The position numbers were made by a program, and so were the translations under genes. A stretch of 64,000 nucleotides of DNA from positions 1 to 64,000 of the IMG/VR virus record IMGVR_UViG_3300020371_000005. The stretch is one strand, 5' to 3'. Every line of letters starts with the position of its first letter. The stretch's first letter is position 1. The notes beneath the pieces are model-generated. The model was not told the DNA's origin and made no database searches. It saw nothing but the letters and a program-made list of their open reading frames with translations. Origin of the DNA: a virus. Positions 50,191 to 57,131 of this stretch are shown here, in pieces.

Positions 50191-50251
50191 GTTGCAATTA
50201 GATCCCAAATGTACTAAGATTGAAGTAATTCCGATCTTTCACGATGACTGA
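50084..50251 (+). CDS. Small protein of a recurring cyanophage type
   Basis: 55 residues, MNKFNVTWKKQKKRGSFSTQ, QVTFLNLSDAVWYSTELQL, TKIEVIPIFHDD. Beta-alpha-beta; I recall similar short proteins ending in VxPVF. It overlaps 50017 and, by 8 bases, 50244. Confidence 0.5.
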   Translation: MNKFNVTWKKQKKRGSFSTQQVTFLNLSDAVWYSTELQLDPKCTKIEVIPIFHDD

Positions 50252-50411
50252 CGCCGAATCTGCTAAGATGTGGGAGAACCGTTATTGGTCTCTCCGTCGC
50301 TGGATTGAAAAACAACGTTTGGACATTGATTCAATGTCTGATGATGATGCTACAGTTGACCTATTCTGGGAAACACTCGTAATTGACAATCAAAATGATC
50401 GGAAACCTTGA
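50244..50411 (+). CDS. Small acidic helical protein, unknown
   Basis: 55 residues, MTDAESAKMWENRYWSLRRW, IEKQRLDIDSMSDDDATVDL, FWETLVID. Trp-rich helix. Overlaps both neighbours. Function unknown. Confidence 0.5.
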   Translation: MTDAESAKMWENRYWSLRRWIEKQRLDIDSMSDDDATVDLFWETLVIDNQNDRKP

Positions 50412-50739
50412 ACCTGAAGAACACGTTATGAGCGACAAATGTTTCACTCAAGAGGATCTATGGCAGTTAATGCAAACTCTCGGATGGGATGTTCGCAATG
50501 ATAACATTGCCCTAGAAGTTGGCGGAACCTCAGTCTATATGATTGATGGCGATGGAACTAAATGGGCACCAGTGAAAGGAACGAGAAAGTATAATAAAGA
50601 TGCTTTCATCGTTATCAAGAACAGGAGTCGTGATCCTGTTGTACCATCAATGCCTATTCCTACTCAACAAGATGAACAAACTGAACAAAAGGGAGACGAT
50701 CGCGCTACAGACAGCAATGCAACTGATGTCAAAGCGTGA
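50395..50739 (+). CDS. Small protein with polar tail, unknown
   Basis: 114 residues from MIGNLEPEEHVMSDKCFTQE, DLWQLMQTLGWDVRNDNIAL, EVGGTSVYMIDGDGTKWAPV. The Met at 50428 could also start it. The last 25 residues are Gln/Asp-rich and overlap the next gene in another frame. Confidence 0.55.
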   Translation: MIGNLEPEEHVMSDKCFTQEDLWQLMQTLGWDVRNDNIALEVGGTSVYMIDGDGTKWAPVKGTRKYNKDAFIVIKNRSRDPVVPSMPIPTQQDEQTEQKGDDRATDSNATDVKA

Positions 50740-50851
50740 CCAACAACTGCAAGAGAATCTTCTAAATATCTCCTACAGTAACCTGTTCGATAAACTAGAA
50801 GATTATGTCAATGCCATTGAGGAAACTGGCGAAACTCACGCCAGTGTCTGA
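50672..50851 (+). CDS. Small helical protein, unknown
   Basis: 59 residues, MNKLNKRETIALQTAMQLMS, KRDQQLQENLLNISYSNLFD, KLEDYVNAIEE. It overlaps the preceding gene's tail and the following gene. Function unknown. Confidence 0.5.
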   Translation: MNKLNKRETIALQTAMQLMSKRDQQLQENLLNISYSNLFDKLEDYVNAIEETGETHASV

Positions 50852-51020
50852 TCGTGCTAAACTACAGTTTGCACAAATAATGAACAACAATCCGATGTGT
50901 ACTATTGAAGAACGTAGATCTGACGGTCGTACGTTCTTCTCTAGTCATCAAAATCCAGAGTTCTGGATGTGGTCGGATGGAAGAGATGATCCGCATTGGA
51001 CTTATGAACAACTTGCCTGA
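50805..51020 (+). CDS. Small basic protein, unknown
   Basis: 71 residues from 50805 (50811 also possible): MPLRKLAKLTPVSDRAKLQF, AQIMNNNPMCTIEERRSDGR, TFFSSHQNPEFWMWSDGRDD. Aromatic end. Overlaps both neighbours. Confidence 0.5.
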   Translation: MSMPLRKLAKLTPVSDRAKLQFAQIMNNNPMCTIEERRSDGRTFFSSHQNPEFWMWSDGRDDPHWTYEQLA

Positions 51021-51213
51021 GTTTTTCAAACAAACATCAGATGCACCTTATGATCGCCACTGGTATAAGATCTGGTGCACTGATAATAGTGTTAAGATCG
51101 TAGAATCTTACGAGGAAGTTCAAACCGCTTGGTGGAACTTCAAACATTTTATTTCACATATTGAGGTGATTGATGCCAAACGAAACGCAGGGTCAGGCAG
51201 GGGATTCGCTTAA
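51004..51213 (+). CDS. Small Trp-rich protein, unknown
   Basis: 69 residues, MNNLPEFFKQTSDAPYDRHW, YKIWCTDNSVKIVESYEEVQ, TAWWNFKHFISHIEVI. The alpha/beta pattern reads as real protein. It starts 17 bases inside the previous gene. Confidence 0.55.
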   Translation: MNNLPEFFKQTSDAPYDRHWYKIWCTDNSVKIVESYEEVQTAWWNFKHFISHIEVIDAKRNAGSGRGFA

Positions 51214-51388
51214 GATCGATGTAACTGACGAGGGTCAAGTTACTATTGACTGGGATCCAAACGATCCACAATGGGGATGGTTGTCTGCACTAAATGATGA
51301 ACAATTACAAGAATTTGTAAACAATGCCTTATCACAACTTATCGAATCCGACAGTGAAGATGAACGAGATGGAGCAGATGATCTATGA
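51173..51388 (+). CDS. Small acidic protein, unknown
   Basis: 71 residues from MPNETQGQAGDSLKIDVTDE, QVTIDWDPNDPQWGWLSALN, DEQLQEFVNNALSQLIESD. GAGGTG lies before the ATG. The end overlaps the next gene by 29 bases. Confidence 0.55.
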   Translation: MPNETQGQAGDSLKIDVTDEGQVTIDWDPNDPQWGWLSALNDEQLQEFVNNALSQLIESDSEDERDGADDL

Positions 51389-51620
51389 GGTAGAATCACT
51401 GCGAGTCAGAGTATCTGGATCCACTGAATTCACCAAGTCACAGATCAATAGAATGAATGATCTGCTTGCTATTGTACACCGAGACCTTATTCGTTGGAAT
51501 AATGTGCAACAATCCACAGACGTGTCCAGCGTGGATACAATCGAATCTGGAGATACTGTCGAAGGTGAAGATACCTTGCGACACTCCGATGCATATTATG
51601 ATTACTTCAGAAACCGATAA
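51360..51620 (+). CDS. Small helical protein, unknown
   Basis: 86 residues from MNEMEQMIYEVESLRVRVSG, INRMNDLLAIVHRDLIRWNN, then an acidic Ser/Thr tail. Helical N-terminal half. Function unknown. Confidence 0.5.
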   Translation: MNEMEQMIYEVESLRVRVSGSTEFTKSQINRMNDLLAIVHRDLIRWNNVQQSTDVSSVDTIESGDTVEGEDTLRHSDAYYDYFRNR

Positions 51621-51748
51621 GAAAGTACACCAAAGCAACAAATAGTAGTTAAGTTTGGTATTGTACTATACATAATAGTAGAGTTTAGCGAGGTGAGAAA
51701 ATGTCCCCTAAGTTTAACTTTGTTATGTAATTGTTCTTTATGGAGTTT

Positions 51749-51928
51749 ATGATGCACAACATCATTTCCAAAGATCAAATGGCAGAATGGAGACACTTTG
51801 AACACACTGTTGATACTTGTACTGAAGAACTTGACAATGTGAACGACTACTTCGATTGCCTAATTGATTGTTCGATTGAAACTAAATCGCACGGAGAATG
51901 CAGGAGGATATGTAGAGAAATGCTATGA
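51749..51928 (+). CDS. Small Cys-containing protein, unknown
   Basis: 59 residues from MMHNIISKDQMAEWRHFEHT, VDTCTEELDNVNDYFDCLID, CSIETKSHGECRRICREML. Five cysteines: DC/DC pairs and ECRRIC. Starts at 51740 or 51752 are also possible; GGAG is upstream. The 51621-51748 stretch holds no gene I can support. Ends 17 bases before a terminator. Confidence 0.5.
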   Translation: MMHNIISKDQMAEWRHFEHTVDTCTEELDNVNDYFDCLIDCSIETKSHGECRRICREML

Positions 51929-51945
51929 CACTCACGGTACTGTCC

Positions 51946-51974
51946 ACCGCCCTTGCCCCAGGGCGGTTTTTTTT
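51946..51974 (+). terminator. Rho-independent terminator
   Basis: ACCGCCCT (51946-51953), loop of six, AGGGCGGT (51960-51967), then eight T. It closes the 49.5-51.9 kb small-gene run. Confidence 0.9.
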
Positions 51975-52004
51975 GTATAATTATGGGACAGACGACAAAC
52001 AGAC

Positions 52005-53246
52005 TTGACAATCACCCTCCGACCTCACCAGCAACGCGCTCTCGATGCAATGAGCAATGCCGATAAAGGTCAGATCATTGTGCCTACTGGTGGCGGCAAA
52101 ACATTCATTATGATTCAGGATTGCCTGCGTCAACTTAACAACGGTCCTAAGACTATTGTTGTTGTTGCTCCTCGCATTCTTCTTGCTAATCAACTCTGTG
52201 ATGAGTTTATGCAGCAAGTTTCTAACACTTGGACACACGTTGCACACTGCCACAGTGGTGAAACTCACTACTTCAGCAGCACCAAGTCTCAAAAGATTGC
52301 TCTCTTCGCTAACACTGCAAGAGCAGCAGGTGAGTCTGTAATTATCTTCACAACCTATCATTCTCTTGCTCGTGTTGTTGATTCTGGCATTGATATTGAT
52401 TGTGCTTATTTCGACGAAGCACATAACAGTGTTAAGAGGTCTTTCTTTGTTCCTACTGTCGCTGTTAGTGATCTCGCTAAGCGTACCTATTTCTTTACTG
52501 CTACTCCTCGCATTGCTCGTCATCATCGCGGGATGAACAATGTGGACGTTTATGGTCCTATCATCGAGAATGTTCCTGCTCCTGAGTTGTTGAACAACGG
52601 CAGCATCATTGCTCCCACGATTGTACCTTTTGAGGTTGATCTTAATCGTGACAAGAAAACAGCACATCACGCTGATGCTACCACTGTGCAGGATGTGATT
52701 GACCAACTGGATGATAATCACGCCGCTAAGGTGCTTGTAGCGGTCCCCAGCAGTCGTGTTCTCGGTAATATTATTGCCAAGACAGATTTGCTGTTTCAAC
52801 TCAAGCAGCGCGGTTACAACGTGCTTCACGTTACATCTAAGTTCGGTGCATATGTCAACGATAAGAAGGTAAACCGTGAGCAATTCTTCGACACGTTGAC
52901 TGCTTGGGGCAAGGATAAGGAGAAGAAGTTTGTTATCTTCCACTACAGTATTCTGTCTGAAGGTATCAACGTGCCTGGTCTTACCCACACAATTCTTCTT
53001 CGTAACCTGCAAATCGTTGAGATGGCACAAACAATCGGTCGTGTGATTCGTCTCGATCGTGATGATGCTGCTGACATCGCTGCTGGTAACATCGTTGCAG
53101 GTAAATTCTCTCTCTATCGTAAACCCACGGGTTATGTTTCTGTCCCCGTGTACAAGAACTATGGCAAGCGTACGATTCAGCGTCTCCAAAATGTGTGTGA
53201 TGCTATCTTCGTCAAGGGTGTTCCCCCTGAGTCGTTTGTTGCATAA
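52005..53246 (+). CDS. SF2 DNA/RNA helicase (UvsW-like)
   Basis: 413 residues. TTG start at 52005 (TITLRPHQQRALDAMSN); no better ATG in frame. Walker A VPTGGGKT (26-33), DEAH 137-140 (YFDEAHNSVKR), SAT-like FTATPR, and motif VI QTIGRVIR. This is a compact two-RecA-domain SF2 helicase, in the size range of UvsW-type proteins, probably acting on branched DNA in recombination and origin processing. Preceded closely by a terminator and a TATAAT-like TATAAT (51976-51981). Confidence 0.9.
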   Translation: MTITLRPHQQRALDAMSNADKGQIIVPTGGGKTFIMIQDCLRQLNNGPKTIVVVAPRILLANQLCDEFMQQVSNTWTHVAHCHSGETHYFSSTKSQKIALFANTARAAGESVIIFTTYHSLARVVDSGIDIDCAYFDEAHNSVKRSFFVPTVAVSDLAKRTYFFTATPRIARHHRGMNNVDVYGPIIENVPAPELLNNGSIIAPTIVPFEVDLNRDKKTAHHADATTVQDVIDQLDDNHAAKVLVAVPSSRVLGNIIAKTDLLFQLKQRGYNVLHVTSKFGAYVNDKKVNREQFFDTLTAWGKDKEKKFVIFHYSILSEGINVPGLTHTILLRNLQIVEMAQTIGRVIRLDRDDAADIAAGNIVAGKFSLYRKPTGYVSVPVYKNYGKRTIQRLQNVCDAIFVKGVPPESFVA

Positions 53247-53249
53247 ATA
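53242..53249 (+). promoter_or_regulatory. Late-promoter-like CATAAATA overlapping a stop codon
   Basis: CATAAATA shares the TAA stop of the helicase and is 29 bases before the next ATG; one mismatch to TATAAATA. Confidence 0.5.
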
Positions 53250-53278
53250 AAACAGGACACTAACACTGAGAAAAGTAA

Positions 53279-53707
53279 ATGGCATCCGAAACTGTTAATG
53301 GGCAGGCAGATCTCCTGCTTGCAAAGTTAGGTGAGAAGGCAAAAGCATACCGTCTCGCTAACATCAACAAGAGACTGACTGAGAGTTCTGTTGGTGTTGG
53401 ATCCGCAGGATTAGGCGCTGGAGGTAGTGCTGACCGCATCCAACAAAAGAAAGACAAAGTAGAAGCAAATCACGCCTCTGTTACTTGGCAATTCACCAAG
53501 GAAGATGGGCAAAACGGTGATCTTATCATCAAAGCGATTGCACCCGCTGATAGAGGTGGATACACTAAAGTTTGGGGATACGTTGATGGTGAGACTGGTA
53601 AAGTTCGCCCTGATTTGAATGCAGCATATGTGGATGCTAACAGCATTAGTGACACATATAGAGCAGCATTCTTTGATAAAATTACACATTTAGGCACACA
53701 CTGGTAA
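53279..53707 (+). CDS. Late protein, possibly virion-associated
   Basis: 142 residues, MASETVNGQADLLLAKLGEK, then a Gly-rich linker (SSVGVGSAGLGAGGS), then ADRIQQKKDKVEANHASVTW and a C-terminal VWGYVDGETGKVRPDLN. The late promoter and the Gly linker suggest a small virion or scaffold protein; no fold recognised. Followed by a hairpin. Confidence 0.55.
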   Translation: MASETVNGQADLLLAKLGEKAKAYRLANINKRLTESSVGVGSAGLGAGGSADRIQQKKDKVEANHASVTWQFTKEDGQNGDLIIKAIAPADRGGYTKVWGYVDGETGKVRPDLNAAYVDANSISDTYRAAFFDKITHLGTHW

Positions 53708-53740
53708 ATCCCTTGTGCCAATTAGATAAAGTGTCCACTG

Positions 53741-53763
53741 AACCACCCCACGGGGTGGTTTTC
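53741..53763 (+). terminator. Hairpin terminator
   Basis: AACCACCC (53741-53748), loop CACG, GGGTGGTT (53753-53760), then TT. The stem is strong; the T-run is short (four T including the stem end), so read-through is possible. Confidence 0.6.
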
Positions 53764-53786
53764 GTGTATTCTATGAGAGTCAAAGG
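53764..53786 (+). repeat. Leader repeat 1 (GTGTATTnTATnAGAGTCAAAGG)
   Basis: gtgtattctatgagagtcaa, then agg, just before the ATG at 53796. Same motif at 54328-54350, and in altered form at 57098-57119. Likely promoter -10 plus ribosome-site leader shared by early genes. Confidence 0.6.
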
Positions 53787-53795
53787 AACAGCACT

Positions 53796-54077
53796 ATGGA
53801 ACTCGATCACATCTGTCTCTACTTCGGCAAGGACTCTGATGGTAAAGAATGGTGCATCAATGCTCGTGGATTCTCTACACCACGACAGGCAGAAAAGCAC
53901 GGTCTGTTTATGATGCCAGTGCCTGGGTGTTTCGGATTTGCCGTTATCACTCAAGGAGAGAACTTTTGGCAAGTTCGTGAAGATCTGAGCATCCTCCCTG
54001 ATGACCGTTCGATTACAATGGGAGACTACAATAATTTCAAGATCACCACTCTCGTCGGTAAACTTCAGTACGTTTGA
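53796..54077 (+). CDS. Small protein with early-type leader, unknown
   Basis: 93 residues, MELDHICLYFGKDSDGKEWC, INARGFSTPRQAEKHGLFMM, PVPGCFGFAVITQGENFWQV. Alpha/beta with three Cys. Placed in the early-promoter region; possibly a host-takeover protein. No family recognised. Confidence 0.6.
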   Translation: MELDHICLYFGKDSDGKEWCINARGFSTPRQAEKHGLFMMPVPGCFGFAVITQGENFWQVREDLSILPDDRSITMGDYNNFKITTLVGKLQYV

Positions 54078-54082
54078 CAACA

Positions 54083-54283
54083 ATGACCACTGCAACTTTC
54101 CCCATCCTGAGTAAAATGATCCACTCCAAAAAAATGATCCTCGACGTGATCGCAGAAAACCCACAAACTCACACATTGGACCGTACTCAAAAGTTTATGG
54201 TCTTCTGCAACGTTTGTGATAATTTGTTGGACGAAGGTAGGATAACAAAAGCAAACCACAAGCGGTGGACCGAGATCGTGTGA
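54083..54283 (+). CDS. Small basic helical protein, unknown
   Basis: 66 residues from MTTATFPILSKMIHSKKMIL, DVIAENPQTHTLDRTQKFMV, FCNVCDNLLDEGRITKANHK. Five bases after the previous stop. Function unknown. Confidence 0.6.
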   Translation: MTTATFPILSKMIHSKKMILDVIAENPQTHTLDRTQKFMVFCNVCDNLLDEGRITKANHKRWTEIV

Positions 54284-54327
54284 CAATCGGCAAGGTGCAC
54301 ACTATTGCCCCACAGCACCCCAAAATC

Positions 54328-54350
54328 GTGTATTGTATAAGAGTCAAAGG
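54328..54350 (+). repeat. Leader repeat 2
   Basis: gtgtattgtataagagtcaa, then agg, before the ATG at 54359. The best match in the set to a TATAAG-type -10 box. Also carries an upstream CCCCACAGCACCCC stretch. Confidence 0.65.
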
Positions 54351-54358
54351 GATTTCAA

Positions 54359-54610
54359 ATGCAACTCACTTCAAAAGACGGCAATATGGTTGTTGACTTC
54401 TACTCCCTGAAGTTTGCTGATGGGACTGAGCACAACCGTCTTGCTCTCAAAGTTGTTACTTTCTGCGGTGCAACTCAATCCAAACGTTACATCAACATCA
54501 AAGATGTGAAGCGTGAGGTTGAATCTCGCATTGAGGGTTATGGTTACAAACAGACCCGAATCAACACCGAAGCGCAGTTGTTCAATTCCGCTCTTGCCTG
54601 TGCCTGCTAA
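54359..54610 (+). CDS. Small beta-rich protein, unknown
   Basis: 83 residues, MQLTSKDGNMVVDFYSLKFA, HNRLALKVVTFCGATQSKRY, EVESRIEGYGYKQTRINTEA. OB- or barrel-like strand pattern, cysteines near the end. A 17-codon open frame (MSILYYSVLYIITHRDF) starts inside its stop codon at 54610. Confidence 0.55.
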   Translation: MQLTSKDGNMVVDFYSLKFADGTEHNRLALKVVTFCGATQSKRYINIKDVKREVESRIEGYGYKQTRINTEAQLFNSALACAC

Positions 54611-54652
54611 TGTCAATTCTCTATTATTCTGTCCTCTACATTATTACTCACC

Positions 54653-54850
54653 GTGACTTCTAAATTCTACACAAAAGCGCAAGTTCTTCAACAATTCCGC
54701 TACAACTGGAAAGTTGCTTGTATGTCATCACCACGTCTGCGCGGAGATAACATTGCAAAGCGCGAATCGTGGTCTAATTTTACTGATATGCTCTGCAAAT
54801 GCAATGAAATTAGTATGAATCAATACGAAAGTTGGACCAACCCGTTTTAA
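54653..54850 (+). CDS. Small basic protein, GTG start, unknown
   Basis: 65 residues, TSKFYTKAQVLQQFRYNWKV, ACMSSPRLRGDNIAKRESWS, NFTDMLCKCNEISMNQYESW. GTG at 54653; the 54610 mini frame ends over its start. Function unknown. Confidence 0.5.
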   Translation: MTSKFYTKAQVLQQFRYNWKVACMSSPRLRGDNIAKRESWSNFTDMLCKCNEISMNQYESWTNPF

Positions 54851-54929
54851 TATGACAATCGCAGAGGTGTCCACTATCTTCACACAGGGCACCAATCTGC
54901 GTTAATATACATACATCGACAAAAGACCA

Positions 54930-55433
54930 ATGACTGTGACTCTCACTCCCGAACAACGTTATCAACAACTGTTCGAGCAGATGTATGAACTCTGCGACCA
55001 ACAATCTTGGGGAGATCCTTTCTCTTACGCTCGTTCTCGTGAGATTCACTTAGCAGGCGTCTTGGGTCACACTATCGCAGACGATTATAGTGGTGCTGAT
55101 GCATACGATGAGGATGGTCCTTGTGAGTATAAATCAACAATCGGCAAAAATCTTACCGCTACATATAACGGTATCTCCGTTCAACCAACTTGGAAAGATC
55201 AAGTCAATTATCTTATCAATGACAAGATCGGTAAGTATAAGAACCACTATTTCGCACGTTATCACCTTGGCAAGATCGTTGAGGTTTACAAACTTTCTGC
55301 CGATGATGTGCTTGCTATTCTTATACCTAACCTCAAGCGTCAGTACGAGAATCCCAGCAACCGCAAAGATCCTCGTCTCGGATATACTATCTCCAACAGG
55401 TATATCAAAGCAAATGGAACACGAATCGTCTGA
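54930..55433 (+). CDS. PD-(D/E)XK nuclease-like protein
   Basis: 167 residues. Candidate nuclease core: E38, D57 and E66-x-K68 (SGADAYDEDGPCEYKST), preceded by FSYARSREIHLAGVLGHT. This spacing is as in type II restriction-enzyme-like nucleases. The C-terminal half has YARYHLGKIVEVYKL and a basic end. It could degrade host DNA or act as a site-specific nuclease; no methylase is adjacent. Preceded by an early-type leader with TTAATATAC. Confidence 0.7.
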   Translation: MTVTLTPEQRYQQLFEQMYELCDQQSWGDPFSYARSREIHLAGVLGHTIADDYSGADAYDEDGPCEYKSTIGKNLTATYNGISVQPTWKDQVNYLINDKIGKYKNHYFARYHLGKIVEVYKLSADDVLAILIPNLKRQYENPSNRKDPRLGYTISNRYIKANGTRIV

Positions 55434-55659
55434 AGATTTCACTATCTCTTCAATCACTGAAACCAACGATTACACTGAAACAATGCAACAATCCATTGAT
55501 CTCCTCGGTGAACATTATATGGATCAGATCACACGCCACGTTGAGAACAACGACCGCGACAGTGCTGATGCCATCTTCAAAGAATTTGTTGTTGATGGTG
55601 TAGATCCAGAGGATGGATCTTACGAGTGGTTGTTTCTTGATGAAATCACAGTCTCCTGA
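55414..55659 (+). CDS. Small acidic protein, unknown
   Basis: 81 residues from MEHESSEDFTISSITETNDY, HYMDQITRHVENNDRDSADA, IFKEFVVDGVDPEDGSYEWL. It overlaps the nuclease-like gene by 20 bases. Acidic, so DNA mimicry is possible but not shown. Confidence 0.6.
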   Translation: MEHESSEDFTISSITETNDYTETMQQSIDLLGEHYMDQITRHVENNDRDSADAIFKEFVVDGVDPEDGSYEWLFLDEITVS

Positions 55660-55682
55660 GCAAACTTTCATTATTCTGACCA

Positions 55683-56021
55683 ATGAACACCCAACTGAGA
55701 CTAATGAACATCCAACTGACTAACATCCAACGCGACGAGTTGATTGTCAACGCGGTTGACCAAATTGTGGAGGATATGGATATTGACGCTCTTCAACAGT
55801 TTGTGAAAGAAACTCTCGCGGAGGGTTATAGTCAATGTGGTGATCTTGAGTTGCTTGATACTGTGCTCCTAAATGTGTGTCACGACAATGTAGACGAGTT
55901 TGAAGAATTTGCTGAGGATGTACTCACTGAGGATCAACTCAATGTTTACATCGACGACAACAATCAAGGCGTCTGGATTGACACTAAAGAAGAACCAAAC
56001 GAGGCAACGGGATGGCAGTGA
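55683..56021 (+). CDS. Acidic helical protein, unknown
   Basis: 112 residues, MNTQLRLMNIQLTNIQRDEL, then IVNAVDQIVEDMDIDALQQF, LNVCHDNVDEFEEFAEDVLT. Highly acidic and helical; similar in style to the gene at 56097 (DVNATDEVIDFVVDAHF). Another Met at 55704 could start it because the MNxQL pattern is duplicated. Function unknown. Confidence 0.6.
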   Translation: MNTQLRLMNIQLTNIQRDELIVNAVDQIVEDMDIDALQQFVKETLAEGYSQCGDLELLDTVLLNVCHDNVDEFEEFAEDVLTEDQLNVYIDDNNQGVWIDTKEEPNEATGWQ

Positions 56022-56034
56022 CACTTTGAGAATT

Positions 56035-56066
56035 GGTTTTCCCGTTTTGTATCACCACGAACTACC
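56035..56066 (+). repeat. 32-bp direct repeat, copy A
   Basis: GGTTTTCCCGTTTTGTATCA, then CCACGAACTACC. Copy B at 57051-57082 differs only in two bases (AC to GT). It lies just upstream of the gene at 56097. Confidence 0.75.
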
Positions 56067-56096
56067 GCGCCCCAGGATCTGTGCAATCATACTGGT

Positions 56097-56285
56097 ATGA
56101 ACAAAACAAACAACGTGACTCTCTTCTCTGACTCCAACCTGACTGAACTTCAGGATTTTATGTTTGACACGATGCTCCCTGCTGATGATTGTGTCGATTG
56201 GTTCTGCGATCGTTTCGATGTTAATGCAACTGACGAAGTGATCGATTTCGTTGTTGATGCTCACTTTGCTTTCCACGGAGAATAA
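56097..56285 (+). CDS. Small acidic helical protein, unknown
   Basis: 62 residues, MNKTNNVTLFSDSNLTELQD, DCVDWFCDRFDVNATDEVID, FVVDAHFAF. Preceded by repeat copy A and a CATACT-type -10. Function unknown. Confidence 0.6.
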   Translation: MNKTNNVTLFSDSNLTELQDFMFDTMLPADDCVDWFCDRFDVNATDEVIDFVVDAHFAFHGE

Positions 56286-56287
56286 TT

Positions 56288-56440
56288 ATGAACGACATTT
56301 TTTCTGACATTCAAGATCAACTAAATTCACTCTCAATCTACAAACGTCCTAATAATGTTCTTTCAACAACCCAACGGAAAACTGAACTACTTCCCCGACC
56401 AACTTACCCCGTCCGAAGCAACAAAACGGATGCAACGTGA
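56288..56440 (+). CDS. Very small protein, overlapping frame
   Basis: 50 residues, MNDIFSDIQDQLNSLSIYKR, then a basic Thr/Arg/Pro tail. Two bases after the previous stop. It overlaps 56355 in another frame by 86 bases, so the tail may not matter; evidence is thin. Confidence 0.4.
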   Translation: MNDIFSDIQDQLNSLSIYKRPNNVLSTTQRKTELLPRPTYPVRSNKTDAT

Positions 56441-56519
56441 GGAGCGTTGGTGTCAAGAACACCGCGACGAATTAGAGCGTGATTCTCAAGAACTTTTCGA
56501 CCAAATGTTTGGAGGTTGA
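56355..56519 (+). CDS. Small basic/acidic helical protein, unknown
   Basis: 54 residues, MFFQQPNGKLNYFPDQLTPS, EATKRMQREERWCQEHRDEL, ERDSQELFDQMFGG. It looks more coding than the overlapping frame at 56288. Function unknown. Confidence 0.5.
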   Translation: MFFQQPNGKLNYFPDQLTPSEATKRMQREERWCQEHRDELERDSQELFDQMFGG

Positions 56520-56737
56520 TGACAATGAGCGACAACATCAAAGACGTAACAAATTCACCTAAAGACTGGGAGGATTTTTGGCATTCACCTGAAAAATATG
56601 GGTCTTGGGATTACCTAGACTCAGAATCTGAGGGTCTCGATGTGCCTAACCCTCACAACATTGATTCTGCTTATGTGCAAGACATTATTGCAGGTAAGGA
56701 AGTTTTTCGACGCAAACAATCGCCCCTCAATGATTGA
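56519..56737 (+). CDS. Small acidic protein, unknown
   Basis: 72 residues from MTMSDNIKDVTNSPKDWEDF, WHSPEKYGSWDYLDSESEGL, DVPNPHNIDSAYVQDIIAG. ATG directly behind GGAGGTTG; 56525 is also possible. Function unknown. Confidence 0.55.
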   Translation: MTMSDNIKDVTNSPKDWEDFWHSPEKYGSWDYLDSESEGLDVPNPHNIDSAYVQDIIAGKEVFRRKQSPLND

Positions 56738-57027
56738 TGTTTTATTGCACCGCATTTGGTAATGTTCCCGAAGCAAAGTACCCAGCAACTGTATGGAATC
56801 ACCGCAGCGAACATAACACCAAAGACGAGGCAATTCGCTCAGGTAACTTATCAATGGTTGAACCAACAACGATCGGATATGTTATCACTGAGGTCGATGA
56901 TGTGCGTGGAGTTTGGATCATTGTAGATGAGAAAAATGCAGGAGGGATGCAATACCAATGGATTGAAGATGGCAAGATTCAGATCACTAAATCTGAAGCA
57001 TATCCTCTGCATTACTATCAAGAATAA
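56737..57027 (+). CDS. Small protein, unknown
   Basis: 96 residues from MFYCTAFGNVPEAKYPATVW, NHRSEHNTKDEAIRSGNLSM, then GYVITEVDDVRGVWIIVDEK. Alpha/beta. The start overlaps the preceding stop by one base (TGATG). Function unknown. Confidence 0.55.
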   Translation: MFYCTAFGNVPEAKYPATVWNHRSEHNTKDEAIRSGNLSMVEPTTIGYVITEVDDVRGVWIIVDEKNAGGMQYQWIEDGKIQITKSEAYPLHYYQE

Positions 57028-57050
57028 ACCTAGTGGACGGTTTCCCAAGT

Positions 57051-57082
57051 GGTTTTCCCGTTTTGTATCACCGTGAACTACC
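57051..57082 (+). repeat. 32-bp direct repeat, copy B
   Basis: GGTTTTCCCGTTTTGTATCA, then CCGTGAACTACC, 30 of 32 bases identical to copy A. Followed by GGGAACCTG and the leader-repeat 3 motif. Confidence 0.75.
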
Positions 57083-57097
57083 TGACCCCTTGGGAAC

Positions 57098-57119
57098 CTG
57101 TATATTAAAAGAGTCAAAG
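57098..57119 (+). repeat. Leader repeat 3
   Basis: ctgtatattaaaagagtcaa, then ag, upstream of the ATG at 57132; a variant of repeats 1 and 2 with the AGAGTCAAAG core kept. Confidence 0.6.
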
Positions 57120-57131
57120 AAATCACACCAA

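Noticed and set aside
51981-53285. Long minus-strand open frame (434 codons) opposite the helicase
   Set aside because: It mirrors the plus-strand SF2 helicase with clear Walker A, DEAH and motif VI; the minus translation has no recognisable fold and is Ser/Thr/Arg/Asn-rich, as expected of an antisense shadow.
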